64,000 nt of DNA from Acinetobacter colistiniresistens (GCF_000413935.1 NZ_KE340383.1:186001-250000); one strand, 5' to 3'; shown: positions 33,623 to 43,686, numbered from the stretch's first letter. Translations and numbers: made by a program. The notes: generated by a model not told the origin, from the letters alone.

Positions 33623-34156
33623 TTAAATCGTTTTTTCGACTTGGCGAAACTCGAGTTCAACCTGAGTCGGTCGATTAAATACATTAATCGTCAACGTTAA
33701 ACGTGACTTATCGTACTGAACTTCCTCCACGACTCCTTTAAAGTCAGTGAACGGACCGTCAATCACGAGCAATTCTTCACCAGGTTCAAACATCGTCTTA
33801 GGACGAGGTGCTTCACCTGTATTACGTACACGTGCAAGAATCGCATCAGCTTCACGTTGTGAAATTGGTGCTGGCTTTTCTGGTGTACCACCGATAAAAC
33901 CCAGAACCTTTGGACACTCTTTAACGATGTGCCAAGTATCATCATTCATTTCCATTTCGACTAACACATAGCCAGGAAAGAATTTACGTTCAGACTTACG
34001 CTTCTTACCATCCTTCATTTCCACTACTTCTTCAGTAGGGACGAGGACTTCACCAAAACTATCAGCAACAGTGCTGCGCTGGATTCGGTCATTAAGTGAA
34101 CGCATCACTTGTTTTTCAAAACCTGAATAGGCATGAATAATATACCAACGTTTCAT
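33623..34156 (-). CDS. nusG: Transcription termination/antitermination factor NusG
   Basis: The 177-residue protein has the NGN domain (RWYIIHAYSGFEKQVMRSL) and the C-terminal KOW motif (GPFTDFKGVVEEVQYDKSRL). NusG increases RNA polymerase processivity and links it to Rho or to ribosomal protein S10. It lies 7 bases after secE, with which it is co-transcribed. Confidence 0.98.
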   Translation of the reverse strand: MKRWYIIHAYSGFEKQVMRSLNDRIQRSTVADSFGEVLVPTEEVVEMKDGKKRKSERKFFPGYVLVEMEMNDDTWHIVKECPKVLGFIGGTPEKPAPISQREADAILARVRNTGEAPRPKTMFEPGEELLVIDGPFTDFKGVVEEVQYDKSRLTLTINVFNRPTQVELEFRQVEKTI

Positions 34157-34163
34157 CGCACTC

Positions 34164-34604
34164 TTACCCGATAATTAACTTAATAAACCAACCTAACCCG
34201 TAATCAAAACACCATAAAACCAATGATGCAATGAATACAACCAAAAGTACTTGCCACGATGTCGTGATCGTCTCTTGTTTTGTTGGCCAGGTCACTCGAC
34301 GCAGTTCAATTCGCGCATCTTGCAACAAACGCACAAAGCCTTTGCCTTGATGGGTGGCGTATAATAAACCTAAAGCGACAACGACACAAGCCAAAATTAC
34401 CCCAACGCGCACCCAAATATCATTTGCAGGTGCCCAATAGGCCGGTAAATGCTGATTTACCAATGCGGCGCCGACCAATAAAACGATAGCAATCAACCAC
34501 ATGACTAGATCAAGTGGGGAGCCAGAGTTTACAACTTCAGCGGCATTATTTCTTTGAGGGATTGGCGCGTCGCTTAATGCGTCACGCGATTTATCATTCG
34601 ACAT
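34164..34604 (-). CDS. secE: Preprotein translocase subunit SecE
   Basis: The 146-residue protein has three predicted membrane helices (PLDLVMWLIAIVLLVGAAL, VRVGVILACVVVALGLLY, VLLVVFIASLVLWCFDYG) with the conserved ELRRVTWPTKQET amphipathic segment between the last two. This is the longer, three-helix SecE of gammaproteobacteria. It is an essential part of the SecYEG channel in the inner membrane. It precedes nusG as in most bacteria. Confidence 0.96.
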   Translation of the reverse strand: MSNDKSRDALSDAPIPQRNNAAEVVNSGSPLDLVMWLIAIVLLVGAALVNQHLPAYWAPANDIWVRVGVILACVVVALGLLYATHQGKGFVRLLQDARIELRRVTWPTKQETITTSWQVLLVVFIASLVLWCFDYGLGWFIKLIIG

Positions 34605-34680
34605 TTTTTTACTCGTCGTAGAATTCGCGACTTATTATATGACAACTCAGCCAGAATTAAGCTTTTTTATAAAAAAAAAG

Positions 34681-34756
34681 TGGCAGGCCAGGAGGGACTC
34701 GAACCCCCAACATTCGGTTTTGGAGACCGACGCTCTACCAATTGAACTACTAGCCT
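34681..34756 (-). tRNA. tRNA-Trp (CCA anticodon)
   Basis: On the minus strand AGGCTAG pairs with CTGGCCT, the D-stem region TAGTTCAATTGGTAGAG and T arm GGGGGTTCGAGTCCCTC are normal, and the anticodon loop reads CTCCAAA. The CCA end is encoded. It lies between tuf and secE. Confidence 0.96.
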
Positions 34757-34810
34757 ATTATGCAAATCGAAAGCCGAAGCTTCCGATTTGAGTGTAACAT
34801 AGTCTTGGGC

Positions 34811-36001
34811 TTATGCAGTTACTTTAGCAACAACACCAGCGCCTACAGTACGACCACCTTCACGGATCGCAAAACGTAGACCTGGGTCCATTGCGATCGG
34901 GTGGATTAACTCTACTGACATTTCTACGTTGTCACCAGGCATAACCATTTCAACGCCATCTTGTAATTTGATCGCGCCAGTTACGTCAGTTGTACGGAAG
35001 TAGAACTGTGGACGGTAACCGTTAAGGAATGGAGTGTGACGACCACCTTCTTCTTTAGAAAGTACGTATACTTCTGCATCGAATTTAGTGTGCGGCTTGA
35101 TTGTACCTGGTTTAGCAAGTACTTGACCACGTTGTACGTCTTCACGCTTAGTACCACGAAGAAGAACACCACAGTTCTCGCCTGCACGACCTTCGTCAAG
35201 CAATTTACGGAACATTTCTACGCCAGTTACAGTTGTCTTAACCGTATCTTTGATACCTACGATTTCAACTTCTTCACCAACTTTTACGATACCAGCTTCT
35301 ACACGACCAGTTACAACTGTACCACGGCCTGAGATAGAGAATACGTCTTCGATTGGCATCAAGAATGCTTTGTCGATCGCACGTTCTGGTTCTGGAATGT
35401 AAGAATCAAGTGCAGCAACTAAGTCGATTACAGCTTTCTCGCCATAAGGACCATCGTTACCGTTTAATGCTTGAAGCGCTGAACCACGGATGATTGGAGT
35501 GTCATCACCTGGGAAGTCATAAGTAGAGAGAAGTTCACGAACTTCCATTTCTACTAATTCAAGTAATTCTTCATCATCAACAAGGTCACACTTGTTCAAG
35601 AATACGATGATGTAAGGTACACCAACCTGACGTGAAAGAAGGATGTGTTCACGAGTCTGCGGCATTGGACCATCAGTCGCAGCACATACAAGGATCGCGC
35701 CGTCCATCTGAGCAGCACCAGTAATCATGTTTTTAACATAATCGGCGTGGCCCGGGCAGTCTACGTGAGCGTAGTGACGGATTGGAGAATCGTATTCTAC
35801 GTGTGAAGTATTAATGGTAATACCACGTGCTTTTTCTTCAGGAGCTGAGTCGATTTGTGAGTAATCTTTCGCTTCACCGCCGTAAGTTTTTGCACAAATA
35901 GTTGCAATCGCAGCAGTTAAAGTTGTTTTACCATGGTCAACGTGACCAATTGTACCCACGTTTACGTGTGGTTTATTACGTTCAAACTTAGCCTTAGCCA
36001 T
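34811..36001 (-). CDS. tuf: Elongation factor Tu
   Basis: The 396-residue protein has G1 GHVDHGKTT, the switch segment RGITINTSHVEYD, G3 DCPGHADYVKN and G4 NKCDLVDD, and ends GAGVVAKVTA. It delivers aminoacyl-tRNA to the ribosome as a GTPase. It follows a four-tRNA cluster as tufB does in E. coli. A second tuf copy probably lies elsewhere in the genome (inferred from relatives). Confidence 0.98.
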   Translation of the reverse strand: MAKAKFERNKPHVNVGTIGHVDHGKTTLTAAIATICAKTYGGEAKDYSQIDSAPEEKARGITINTSHVEYDSPIRHYAHVDCPGHADYVKNMITGAAQMDGAILVCAATDGPMPQTREHILLSRQVGVPYIIVFLNKCDLVDDEELLELVEMEVRELLSTYDFPGDDTPIIRGSALQALNGNDGPYGEKAVIDLVAALDSYIPEPERAIDKAFLMPIEDVFSISGRGTVVTGRVEAGIVKVGEEVEIVGIKDTVKTTVTGVEMFRKLLDEGRAGENCGVLLRGTKREDVQRGQVLAKPGTIKPHTKFDAEVYVLSKEEGGRHTPFLNGYRPQFYFRTTDVTGAIKLQDGVEMVMPGDNVEMSVELIHPIAMDPGLRFAIREGGRTVGAGVVAKVTA

Positions 36002-36165
36002 TTTGATTTTCCTCGTTTACGTCGACGCCAGTTTAGAGAAAAACAACCCTGAAAAACCTTCTTAATCGACATTCGCCTAAAAAACTAGACACCTAATACT
36101 TGAAAAGCAGACTATAATAGCCTGCTTCTTTAAAATGTTGTGGAAATTCCACTAAGCTGTATATC

Positions 36166-36240
<75 letters not shown>

Positions 36241-36253
36241 GACATCTTCGATA

Positions 36254-36329
36254 TGGAGCGGGAGACGAGGATCGAACTCGCGACATGCAGCTTGGAAGGC
36301 TGCCACTCTACCAACTGAGTTACTCCCGC
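36254..36329 (-). tRNA. tRNA-Gly (TCC anticodon)
   Basis: GCGGGAG pairs with CTCCCGC; the anticodon stem GCAGC/GCTGC encloses CTTCCAA; CCA is encoded. Confidence 0.95.
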
Positions 36330-36362
36330 ATGTTGGTACTGACCACTTCTATCGAAGTTAAA

Positions 36363-36446
36363 TGGTGGTGAGAGAAGGATTCGAACCTTCGAAACTTTCG
36401 TAGCAGAGTTACAGTCTGCCCCCTTTGGCCGCTCGGGAATCTCACC
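36363..36446 (-). tRNA. tRNA-Tyr (GTA anticodon)
   Basis: GGTGAGA pairs with TCTCACC. The long variable arm makes it a class II tRNA of 84 bases; the anticodon loop is CTGTAAC within GCAGA/TCTGC; CCA is encoded. Confidence 0.96.
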
Positions 36447-36500
36447 ACATCACACTTACACAGTGCTGTTCTTTTACTTTATACTATCACACTTTTAAGA

Positions 36501-36576
<76 letters not shown>

Positions 36577-36618
36577 GCTTTCTAAGTGTTTCGTACGTTT
36601 CGTATCGGAACGGTGTGC

Positions 36619-36646
36619 AGTTTAGCAAAACTCTGAATCGATGCAA
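36619..36646 (-). promoter_or_regulatory. Promoter of the tRNA-tuf operon
   Basis: On the minus strand TTGCAT (36641-36646) and TAAACT (36619-36624) are 16 bases apart, followed by a GC-rich discriminator (GCACACCG), which is typical of stringently controlled stable-RNA promoters. Confidence 0.65.
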
Positions 36647-36675
36647 GTGCTTTTTTCAAAAAAATCGCTAAAAAC

Positions 36676-38169
36676 TCATAAAATCAATCCGTTTGACGAT
36701 AATTCAACCGCTTTGATCACTGCGCGAGCTTTTATTTGGGTTTCATTCCACTCAGATTCAGGATTTGAGTCTGCAACCAACCCTGCTCCTGCTTGTACAT
36801 AGACCTTTTTATCACGAATTACACAAGTACGAATCGCAATCGACATATCCATTTCGCCATGCCAGCCTAAATATCCAACAGCACCACCGAACACACCACG
36901 TTTTACAGGCTCAACTTCATCAATAATTTCCATAGCACGAATTTTTGGTGCGCCCGAAAGTGTTCCCGCTGGGAAAGTGGCTTTAAATACATCTAAAGCA
37001 TCTACATCATCCCGAACTTCACCTTGCACGTTGGAGACAATATGCATGACATGTGAATAACGCTCGATCACCATACGGTCAGTGACTTGAACTTTCCCAA
37101 TTTTAGAGACACGCCCCACATCATTACGACCCAGGTCAATTAACATCAAATGTTCTGCAATCTCTTTTTCATCTGCTAGTAAATCTTGTTCTAAGGCCAG
37201 ATCTTCTTCCTTGGTCTTGCCACGTGGTCGTGTTCCCGCCAAAGGACGTACGGTTGCAATGCCATTTTCCAAGCGAGATAAGATTTCTGGCGATGAACCA
37301 ACAATATGGAATGGCTTTTGATCCGTCAGGGTTTGCCCCTGTACGAGGAATAAATACGGCGATGGATTTAAATGACGCAACGCACGATACACCTGTAGCG
37401 CTTCACCATCAAAGTCAGACACCATACGCTGGCCGGGCACCACCTGCATCACATCCCCTGCACGGATATATTCTTTGACCTTTTCAACGGTTTCAAGAAA
37501 TTTTGCTTTGCCTGTAATGGATTCAAAATGCGGTGCTGTATGCGGCTTTGCCTGCAAACTCACAGGGGTCGCCAATAGTTGCTCCAGTTGATCCAGTTTC
37601 TGCTGGGCTTGAGCATAAGCATCAGGCTGATTCGCATCGGCATGATGAATGAGAAATAAGGTATCTTTTAAATTATCAAACACAATCACGGTTTGAGAGA
37701 GCATTAGCCAAAGATCTGGCAGCGTTACAGGATCAGCAGCAGGCACGTTTTTCAGTTTTGGCTCAATATAACGTACAGCGTCATAACCTAAATAACCCAC
37801 CAATCCTCCAGTAAAGCTTGGTAAATCAGGCAACTCAACTTGATTAGGGACTTTAAACTGGCTTTGAAACTCACGGATATAGTCAAAGGGATCAGCACAA
37901 TCCTGCTGAATCACGGTGCCATCCGCCTGTTGTATGGTGAGTACCCCTGCATTACAGGAAAAAACGGTGGACTCACCCAAACCGATCATGGAATAGCGTG
38001 CCCAATTTTCTCCACCTTCAACCGACTCAAATAGATAGGCTTGCTTGTGTTGTTTAAAACGTGCAAAAACAGAAAGTGGCGTTTCAGTATCGGCCAAACG
38101 TTGGCGATAAACAGGAATGGTGTTATAGCCTGTAGCTTTTAATTGTTCAAACTGTATTAAGGTGGTCAT
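36676..38169 (-). CDS. trpE: Anthranilate synthase component I
   Basis: The 497-residue protein makes anthranilate from chorismate with glutamine-derived ammonia from TrpG, the first step of tryptophan synthesis. The Trp-binding motif appears as YLFESVEGG (LLES type) near residue 47. The chorismate-binding half includes IVGSSPEIL, RPLAGTRPRGK, MLIDLGRNDVGRVSKIG and FPAGTLSGAPKIRAMEII. It appears monocistronic; no leader peptide with Trp codons was seen upstream, so attenuation is not evident. Confidence 0.96.
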   Translation of the reverse strand: MTTLIQFEQLKATGYNTIPVYRQRLADTETPLSVFARFKQHKQAYLFESVEGGENWARYSMIGLGESTVFSCNAGVLTIQQADGTVIQQDCADPFDYIREFQSQFKVPNQVELPDLPSFTGGLVGYLGYDAVRYIEPKLKNVPAADPVTLPDLWLMLSQTVIVFDNLKDTLFLIHHADANQPDAYAQAQQKLDQLEQLLATPVSLQAKPHTAPHFESITGKAKFLETVEKVKEYIRAGDVMQVVPGQRMVSDFDGEALQVYRALRHLNPSPYLFLVQGQTLTDQKPFHIVGSSPEILSRLENGIATVRPLAGTRPRGKTKEEDLALEQDLLADEKEIAEHLMLIDLGRNDVGRVSKIGKVQVTDRMVIERYSHVMHIVSNVQGEVRDDVDALDVFKATFPAGTLSGAPKIRAMEIIDEVEPVKRGVFGGAVGYLGWHGEMDMSIAIRTCVIRDKKVYVQAGAGLVADSNPESEWNETQIKARAVIKAVELSSNGLIL

Positions 38170-38252
38170 GAATCTTCTCTATGGTTTTTAATTTCTGTGC
38201 GTTTTTTCTTTAGTGCTGTCTCAAGCCCGCCATCGAAAAACCATAATCATCT

Positions 38253-38945
38253 TCATGCTTGTCTCCTTACTAAATCTTCTTCTATCAATTCTGCCAAACT
38301 ATCGACCACTTGCTGCGGCTGACAGTCATAGATGCTTTCTCCATGATTATAGCCATAGCTGACCACAATACAATCAATACCTGCACGTCTAGCTGCTTCA
38401 ACATCATTACTTGAATCCCCAATCATCAGTGTTGCTGTTGTGGTGGTCTTCTGTGCCTGCACACAGTGTAGCAATGGCAATGGATGTGGTTTACGTTCAG
38501 CCAGACTATCTCCTCCTATCACCATTTTAAAATACGGACTCAAAGCCAAGAGATCAAGAATGCCTTGTGCCAGCTGTTCAGGCTTATTGGTTACACAGGC
38601 CATCGCAATATCATGCTTTTGACAATAATCTAAAAATGGTAAAACCCCCTCATATACTTGCGTATTGACACAGAGCTCCTGTGCATAAACAGCAACAAAT
38701 GTACTGAGGAGTTGCTCTTGCTGTTGGGCCTCGACTTGTCCAAACAGATGTTCTAGCACAGCCTCACACAGTTTAGCTGCACCTTTTCCAACCCAGACCC
38801 GAACTTGCGCTTCGGTCACCTTCGCCAAACCCAGTTTTTCTAAACTCAGGTTCATCGCTCGATATAAATCAGCAGCGGAATCGACCAGCGTCCCATCCAG
38901 ATCAAATAACACTAAACTACGGTTTTGTAACTGAGCAACGGACAT
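38253..38945 (-). CDS. gph: Phosphoglycolate phosphatase (HAD family)
   Basis: ATG 38945 (230 residues) is preferred because the upstream in-frame codons run through the terminator of the preceding gene. HAD motif I is LVLFDLDGTLVDSA, motif II VTNKPEQ, motif III around RKPHP and motif IV MIGDSSNDVEAARRAG. It dephosphorylates 2-phosphoglycolate arising from DNA repair and oxygenation side reactions; a related sugar-phosphate substrate cannot be excluded. It lies upstream of trpE with an 83-base gap. Confidence 0.85.
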   Translation of the reverse strand: MSVAQLQNRSLVLFDLDGTLVDSAADLYRAMNLSLEKLGLAKVTEAQVRVWVGKGAAKLCEAVLEHLFGQVEAQQQEQLLSTFVAVYAQELCVNTQVYEGVLPFLDYCQKHDIAMACVTNKPEQLAQGILDLLALSPYFKMVIGGDSLAERKPHPLPLLHCVQAQKTTTTATLMIGDSSNDVEAARRAGIDCIVVSYGYNHGESIYDCQPQQVVDSLAELIEEDLVRRQA

Positions 38946-38966
38946 ATATTTCGACTCAAGAAATGA

Positions 38967-38994
38967 AAAAGGCATACCCACGTGGGCATGCCTT
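38967..38994 (-). terminator. Terminator after the FHA gene
   Basis: On the minus strand GGCATGCCC and GGGTATGCC pair around ACGT and are followed by T5. It separates the FHA gene from gph. Confidence 0.8.
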
Positions 38995-39015
38995 GATTGT
39001 AAAAGCTTCGCCCGA

Positions 39016-39633
39016 TTATTTAAAGAACAGCCAAGCAATCACCGCCAGAATGATCAATACAACAATAGAAATAAGGCCAACCGAGGCATTCTTCTGTTGC
39101 TCTTTTTCTGCAGTAACACGAGAAACAGGCTCTTCAATTGCAACAGGTTGTGGCTCTGGTGCTGCCTGTACATTGATTCCTTCAGGGATTGGTGCTGGCT
39201 TTGGAATCGCCACTTGCTGCGGCATTCCATCACGCGTGATCGGCGTCTCGACTGCACGTTCAGCAATACTTGGCATACCCTGATCCGTAGAATTTGACGC
39301 TACAGGTTCAATCTCGATTTCCGGTAATTCAGCTTCAGATACCGCTGGCGCAAGTACTGAAAAGACAAAACTGGCAAACTGCAGAATATCGCCATCGTGT
39401 AGCTCAGTTTCCTGTTCAACACGCGTATCATTAATAAATGTACCATTCGACGAGTTCAGGTCTTGTACCCATAACTGCTGATCTTTCAGCAATAACGCCG
39501 CATGGCGACGCGAAATATCTGCTGACTGTAGCAAAATATCCGCATCTTGATGCCTTCCCACCAACATGTCACGTTCGACACTCAGTTCTTGCCCCGTAAA
39601 TTCACCTGTAATGGCTTGCAATTTCCAAGTCAT
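39016..39633 (-). CDS. FHA domain protein with C-terminal membrane anchor
   Basis: The 205-residue protein has an N-terminal forkhead-associated domain (about 20-95): VGRHQDADI, SRRHAALL and LNSSNGTFINDTRV, the phosphothreonine-binding signature residues. A Pro/Glu/Val-rich linker follows (about 100-180), then a single C-terminal membrane helix (VGLISIVVLIILAVIAWLFF). It is likely a tail-anchored inner-membrane protein with the FHA domain in the cytoplasm, binding a Thr-phosphorylated partner. No kinase gene is in the window. It lies next to the type II secretion cluster, but a functional link is unproven. Confidence 0.85.
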   Translation of the reverse strand: MTWKLQAITGEFTGQELSVERDMLVGRHQDADILLQSADISRRHAALLLKDQQLWVQDLNSSNGTFINDTRVEQETELHDGDILQFASFVFSVLAPAVSEAELPEIEIEPVASNSTDQGMPSIAERAVETPITRDGMPQQVAIPKPAPIPEGINVQAAPEPQPVAIEEPVSRVTAEKEQQKNASVGLISIVVLIILAVIAWLFFK

Positions 39634-39696
39634 AGATGCATATCCTTATATAATTTCTTGCAATCATAACATTGTGACATAAGCGCTTCTGTGCAT

Positions 39697-41967
39697 CTAC
39701 TGTGAAGAGGCTGGTCGAATCGTCGTTGTGGTCACGGTGTTTTTACTGCGCTCGGTTTCCTTGACTGGCAACTGTACTGTTCGCTGTTGCACTTGGGGTG
39801 CTTCAACTGCAACAGGAGTTGTCACCACCACCGCTTTACCCTGCGTAGCAGTTGGAACCTTTTGATAAGGAGAATTCACCACAGGGGCTTGTCGATTATA
39901 AATATCCTCAACATTCTCTGGTAACTTGGCAAAATTACCATTCTTATCCATTGAAAGCTGCAAACTATAGAGCTGATTATAACGTTGTTGGGAAATACGA
40001 CGCACATCATCAGCATCCCCTACAATTGTGGGATGGATGAAAACCAAAAGATTACGTTTTACATTACTTCTTGTATTTGAACTAAATAGACGACCCAAAT
40101 AAGGAATATCACCTAACAGCGGCAGGCTCTGGCGAGATTGTTCCGTATCATCCGAAATTAAACCACCCAAAACCACTGTTTGACCATGATCAGCCAACAC
40201 TGAGGTTTTAATCGCACGTTTACTGGTCACCAAATCCGCAGCTTGACCTTTATTGCTTTGAACATTGGAAACTTCTTGCTCAACCTCTAAACGTACAGAT
40301 CCACCCTCACCAATATGTGGAATGACCTTTAAGGTCACCCCGACATCTTTACGTTCAACCGTCGTATAAGGGTTAACCGTACTGTTTCCTGTCGTTGCCA
40401 CGGAACCTGTCACAAAGGGAACGTTTTGACCCACAACAATATAGGCTTCTTCATTATCCATGGTCACAATCGATGGAGAAGACAATAGGTTGGACTTGGT
40501 ATTGGTCTTTAAGGCTTGAATCAAGGCGCCGTATGCACGTCGCGGATTACTAAAGTCACCAACCGCGAAACTTGCGCCACTACCAGTGCCCCCATTCGTA
40601 CTTCCAAGCACGCCTGCCGCACCTGCTGCCCCACCGGTTAAATAACCAGCAGCAATTTTAGACAGGCTTGCCCCCACATTGCTAAAACTCAGTAAACCAA
40701 TGCCGCTACTCAGGTCACCCAAAGCCCACTGCACACCAAGTTGATCCGCATCATCACCCGTCACTTCCATAATTGCAGCTTCGATTAATACCTGCTGACG
40801 ACGCGTATCTAATTGCTGAATTGCCGCATCGATTTCCCGCATCAACTGCGGATCAGCTTTGACCACCAAAGCATTTTGTGCAGGATCTGCAATAATACTC
40901 ACGCCACCTTGATTAAAACTGGTAATACTTGAGTTTTGACTATTGTTGGAATTGCTGTTTAAGTTAATTGACGGGGTAGAAACAGATGAACCTGTAGATG
41001 AACTTGAGTTCTGATTATTCGACATCAGATTGCTCACCGAATTCGATCGATTGGCGCTATTCAATGTTGAGGACGAAGATGCCGACTGTCCTGTTACTAA
41101 ACCTTGTAAAATCTCAGCTAAGTTTTTTGCACTGGCATATTTCAAACGATAAACTTTAAGACCACCCAACCGATCTGCGGAAGGCACATCCAGCATTTCA
41201 ATCATTTGACGCAAACGTTTCCGTGAGTCTGGGTCACCTTTGATCAGAATACGATTGGTTCGATTATCGGCAATGATACGGACCCGCGAACCAATAAAAT
41301 CTTTCGATGCACCTGTTGCACTCATGGTCTCCAACAAGCCAATAATTTCTTCAGCTTGGCTCGACTGCAAACTAATCGCTTCAATATCATTTTGACCCGT
41401 GCCGTCCAAATTACGCACGATATTTTCGAGCTGATAAATATTGGTTGCGCGATCAGAAACGATTAAAGCATTGGTTCCCGCAACCGCCGCCAAATGCGCA
41501 AATTGTGGCATTAACGGGCGTAAAGCCGGAATCAGGTCATTCGGATTGGTGTTTTGCAACCAGATCACCCGAGTCACAATTTGGTCACCACCTGCACGAC
41601 TACGTGCGTCGTAAGGAATCCCCGAGTTCTTCGCATTACTGTCTGGCACAAGTTTAACCGTATTGCCTGAGGGGAGCGCCACCACACCATTAACATTGAG
41701 CACGCCTAAAAATAGGTCATACACCTCATCTTTATTCAGCGGCTTATTGGAAATAACCGTTACATTGCCACGTACACGTGGGTCAACCGCAAAGTTCTTG
41801 CCGGTAATATCCGCAACTTCATTAATGAATGCGGTTAAGTCTGCATCACGTAGATTGATCTTCCATGTTTGTGCTTGCACATGGGTACTGACTGTCGCAA
41901 TCAAAGGTGCTGCGGCAAGTAATGCCCAAAGTGGACGTTGATGATTTAAAAAAGCCATAACCTGCAC
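39697..41967 (-). CDS. gspD: Type II secretion system secretin GspD
   Basis: GTG 41967 has AGGA at good spacing; ATG 41958 three codons later is an alternative. The product, about 756 residues, has a signal peptide (LLAAAPLIATVSTHVQAQ), N0-N3 domains (NLRDADLTAFINEVADITGKNF; RVIADNRTNRILIKGD) and the secretin domain with VPFVTGSVATTGN, VGVTLKVIPHI and VLGGLISDD. A Ser/Asn-rich insert lies near 290-350, within N3. GspD forms the outer-membrane gate through which folded exoproteins exit. It follows gspC with a 31-base gap. Confidence 0.95.
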   Translation of the reverse strand: MQVMAFLNHQRPLWALLAAAPLIATVSTHVQAQTWKINLRDADLTAFINEVADITGKNFAVDPRVRGNVTVISNKPLNKDEVYDLFLGVLNVNGVVALPSGNTVKLVPDSNAKNSGIPYDARSRAGGDQIVTRVIWLQNTNPNDLIPALRPLMPQFAHLAAVAGTNALIVSDRATNIYQLENIVRNLDGTGQNDIEAISLQSSQAEEIIGLLETMSATGASKDFIGSRVRIIADNRTNRILIKGDPDSRKRLRQMIEMLDVPSADRLGGLKVYRLKYASAKNLAEILQGLVTGQSASSSSTLNSANRSNSVSNLMSNNQNSSSSTGSSVSTPSINLNSNSNNSQNSSITSFNQGGVSIIADPAQNALVVKADPQLMREIDAAIQQLDTRRQQVLIEAAIMEVTGDDADQLGVQWALGDLSSGIGLLSFSNVGASLSKIAAGYLTGGAAGAAGVLGSTNGGTGSGASFAVGDFSNPRRAYGALIQALKTNTKSNLLSSPSIVTMDNEEAYIVVGQNVPFVTGSVATTGNSTVNPYTTVERKDVGVTLKVIPHIGEGGSVRLEVEQEVSNVQSNKGQAADLVTSKRAIKTSVLADHGQTVVLGGLISDDTEQSRQSLPLLGDIPYLGRLFSSNTRSNVKRNLLVFIHPTIVGDADDVRRISQQRYNQLYSLQLSMDKNGNFAKLPENVEDIYNRQAPVVNSPYQKVPTATQGKAVVVTTPVAVEAPQVQQRTVQLPVKETERSKNTVTTTTIRPASSQ

Positions 41968-41998
41968 TTATTCCTAACTGATGTGTGACGTGTGATCA

Positions 41999-42847
41999 CT
42001 AAAAACTTTGTTGTATGGTCATCACTTGATCACCACGTTTTATTTCTATTTTGGCATGCCCTTCACGACGTACTTGCTCTAATAATTGTACTTCGTTGAG
42101 TCCCTGCCCGACAGTTTGACCATTGATCGATAGAATACGATCGCCAGCGCGCAAACCCAAGGTATTTTTTAAATTCGATGGGGTCTTATCTGATATTTCA
42201 TAACCATCTGAACCACCGCCACTACTGACACCCATATTTTTCAGATATTGCTCTCGATTATCCTGTATTTGTTGAATTGCCTGTCCAATCGCAGATTGAG
42301 GAGAGTTCTGGCTCTGTGGTGCTGGTGTCGGCGGAGGTACTACACCATTACGATTATTCAATACGGGTTCAATCGGTTGATATAAGCCTTTATCCAAGCC
42401 CTTAAATTTAACTTCTCGGGTTGCACCATTGCCTTGCTTCAAAACCACATGATCCCAATACACTTCTGCCAGTTGATATGAAGTTGAACCCACCGTTTCT
42501 CCAACGCGATAGCGTTCAGCGGTATCATTCAATTTAATCACGGCAGAAGACAGGTAATTGGGTTGACCCAGTAATACACCTTGAAGTTCCAGATTGACAT
42601 TATCATCGGCTGATGTTGCTGCAGGTTCATTAAATAAAGCAAAAGAACTAATATTAGGCACTTGGGCTTGCTGCGAGCCCAATTCAACTCGGTCAAACTG
42701 CATCGGTTGAGGTGGTGCAACCACCCACCAGAATAATGAAGCCAGTTTCCAGCACAGCCATAAAATCAATAATGCCAGAACCAAGCCACCGAGCTTATCC
42801 AGTTTTTGCCAACGCAATTGTTGCATTTTTTCAGTGATTGCTTTCAT
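41999..42847 (-). CDS. gspC: Type II secretion system protein GspC
   Basis: The 282-residue protein has a short cytoplasmic start, one membrane helix (LGGLVLALLILWLCWKLASLFWW), an HR domain (VNLELQGVLLGQPNYLSSAVIKLN) and a C-terminal PDZ-like domain (LGLRAGDRILSINGQTVGQGL). GspC links the inner-membrane platform to the N0 domain of GspD. The start codon overlaps the gspN stop by one base, showing tight coupling. Confidence 0.92.
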   Translation of the reverse strand: MKAITEKMQQLRWQKLDKLGGLVLALLILWLCWKLASLFWWVVAPPQPMQFDRVELGSQQAQVPNISSFALFNEPAATSADDNVNLELQGVLLGQPNYLSSAVIKLNDTAERYRVGETVGSTSYQLAEVYWDHVVLKQGNGATREVKFKGLDKGLYQPIEPVLNNRNGVVPPPTPAPQSQNSPQSAIGQAIQQIQDNREQYLKNMGVSSGGGSDGYEISDKTPSNLKNTLGLRAGDRILSINGQTVGQGLNEVQLLEQVRREGHAKIEIKRGDQVMTIQQSF

Positions 42848-43590
42848 TAGAAACCACCTTGTAATAACGGCTGCCGCGAACTAATGACATAAGTATCTAA
42901 GCCCGCTTTACCTTCATAAGATGGAATATTTAACAACATCCGCTGGGTCAGTTGTACATCTAGCATCAGGTTGGCATCTAGACTAAGATTCGCCATTTTC
43001 TGACTGCGTTGATCACGAACATCGATTTGTAATTGTCCATTATCATCTTTAAGGCTAGCCACCAAAGACGGCATATTCATCCGATCTTGACGCTGACCAA
43101 AGGTATAAGCCAATGCACCGCCTCCCCAGTTCAGCTGACCTTCTGTCGCACTAAAGCCTTTTTCTTTTTGATAGCTCAACTGCACATCTTTCAATTGAAT
43201 GGAGTTTTCAGGCCACTGCCAGTTTGCAAAATATTTTAAGGTTTCAGGCGAGATTTTGCCTTGCAAGTCTTTGATCATGATTTTTTTGCCAAGACCGTAA
43301 GCAAAAATCCCATTGAATTGAGTATTACCACTGTGAATATCGAGATTTGCGCCAACACGCAGTAATAGTAAATCAAGCGGACGAGTTTTCCAGTGCACTG
43401 AACCACGCAATTGACCACGTTGCCAGTCTGCCTGCCCCTGCCAAATGTTACCGCTGACATTATGTAATATTTGATTATCTTTTGAAAATTTCGCAATTAA
43501 CCATGTTGCTGGAATTTGTAAAATAATAAAAATTAAAAATGCAAAAATGGCGAAAATCCACCATCTCCATTGCTTGGTTTTTTTCTTCAT
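42847..43590 (-). CDS. gspN: Type II secretion system protein GspN
   Basis: ATG 43590 is chosen over ATG 43611 because a GGTGGA/AAGGG purine run lies immediately upstream. The 247-residue product starts with a basic segment and one membrane helix (WWIFAIFAFLIFIILQIPATWLI), then a periplasmic beta-rich domain (NVSGNIWQGQADW, LRGSVHWKTRPLDLLL). GspN is an accessory component present in only some T2SS. It is the first gene of gspN-gspC-gspD here, separate from the other gsp genes, as in Acinetobacter. Confidence 0.88.
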   Translation of the reverse strand: MKKKTKQWRWWIFAIFAFLIFIILQIPATWLIAKFSKDNQILHNVSGNIWQGQADWQRGQLRGSVHWKTRPLDLLLLRVGANLDIHSGNTQFNGIFAYGLGKKIMIKDLQGKISPETLKYFANWQWPENSIQLKDVQLSYQKEKGFSATEGQLNWGGGALAYTFGQRQDRMNMPSLVASLKDDNGQLQIDVRDQRSQKMANLSLDANLMLDVQLTQRMLLNIPSYEGKAGLDTYVISSRQPLLQGGF

Positions 43591-43686
43591 TCCACCCTTA
43601 CCAACATGCAAATATTATCCTTTTTGAGACAATTGCCCCCTGAATGACATTATGCATACTTTTTCAACATCGCCAATTCTCTGATA

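Noticed and set aside
40910..41100. Ser/Asn-rich stretch in gspD as a possible sequencing or assembly artefact
   Set aside because: The frame is intact and low-complexity loops in the N3 region of secretins are normal.
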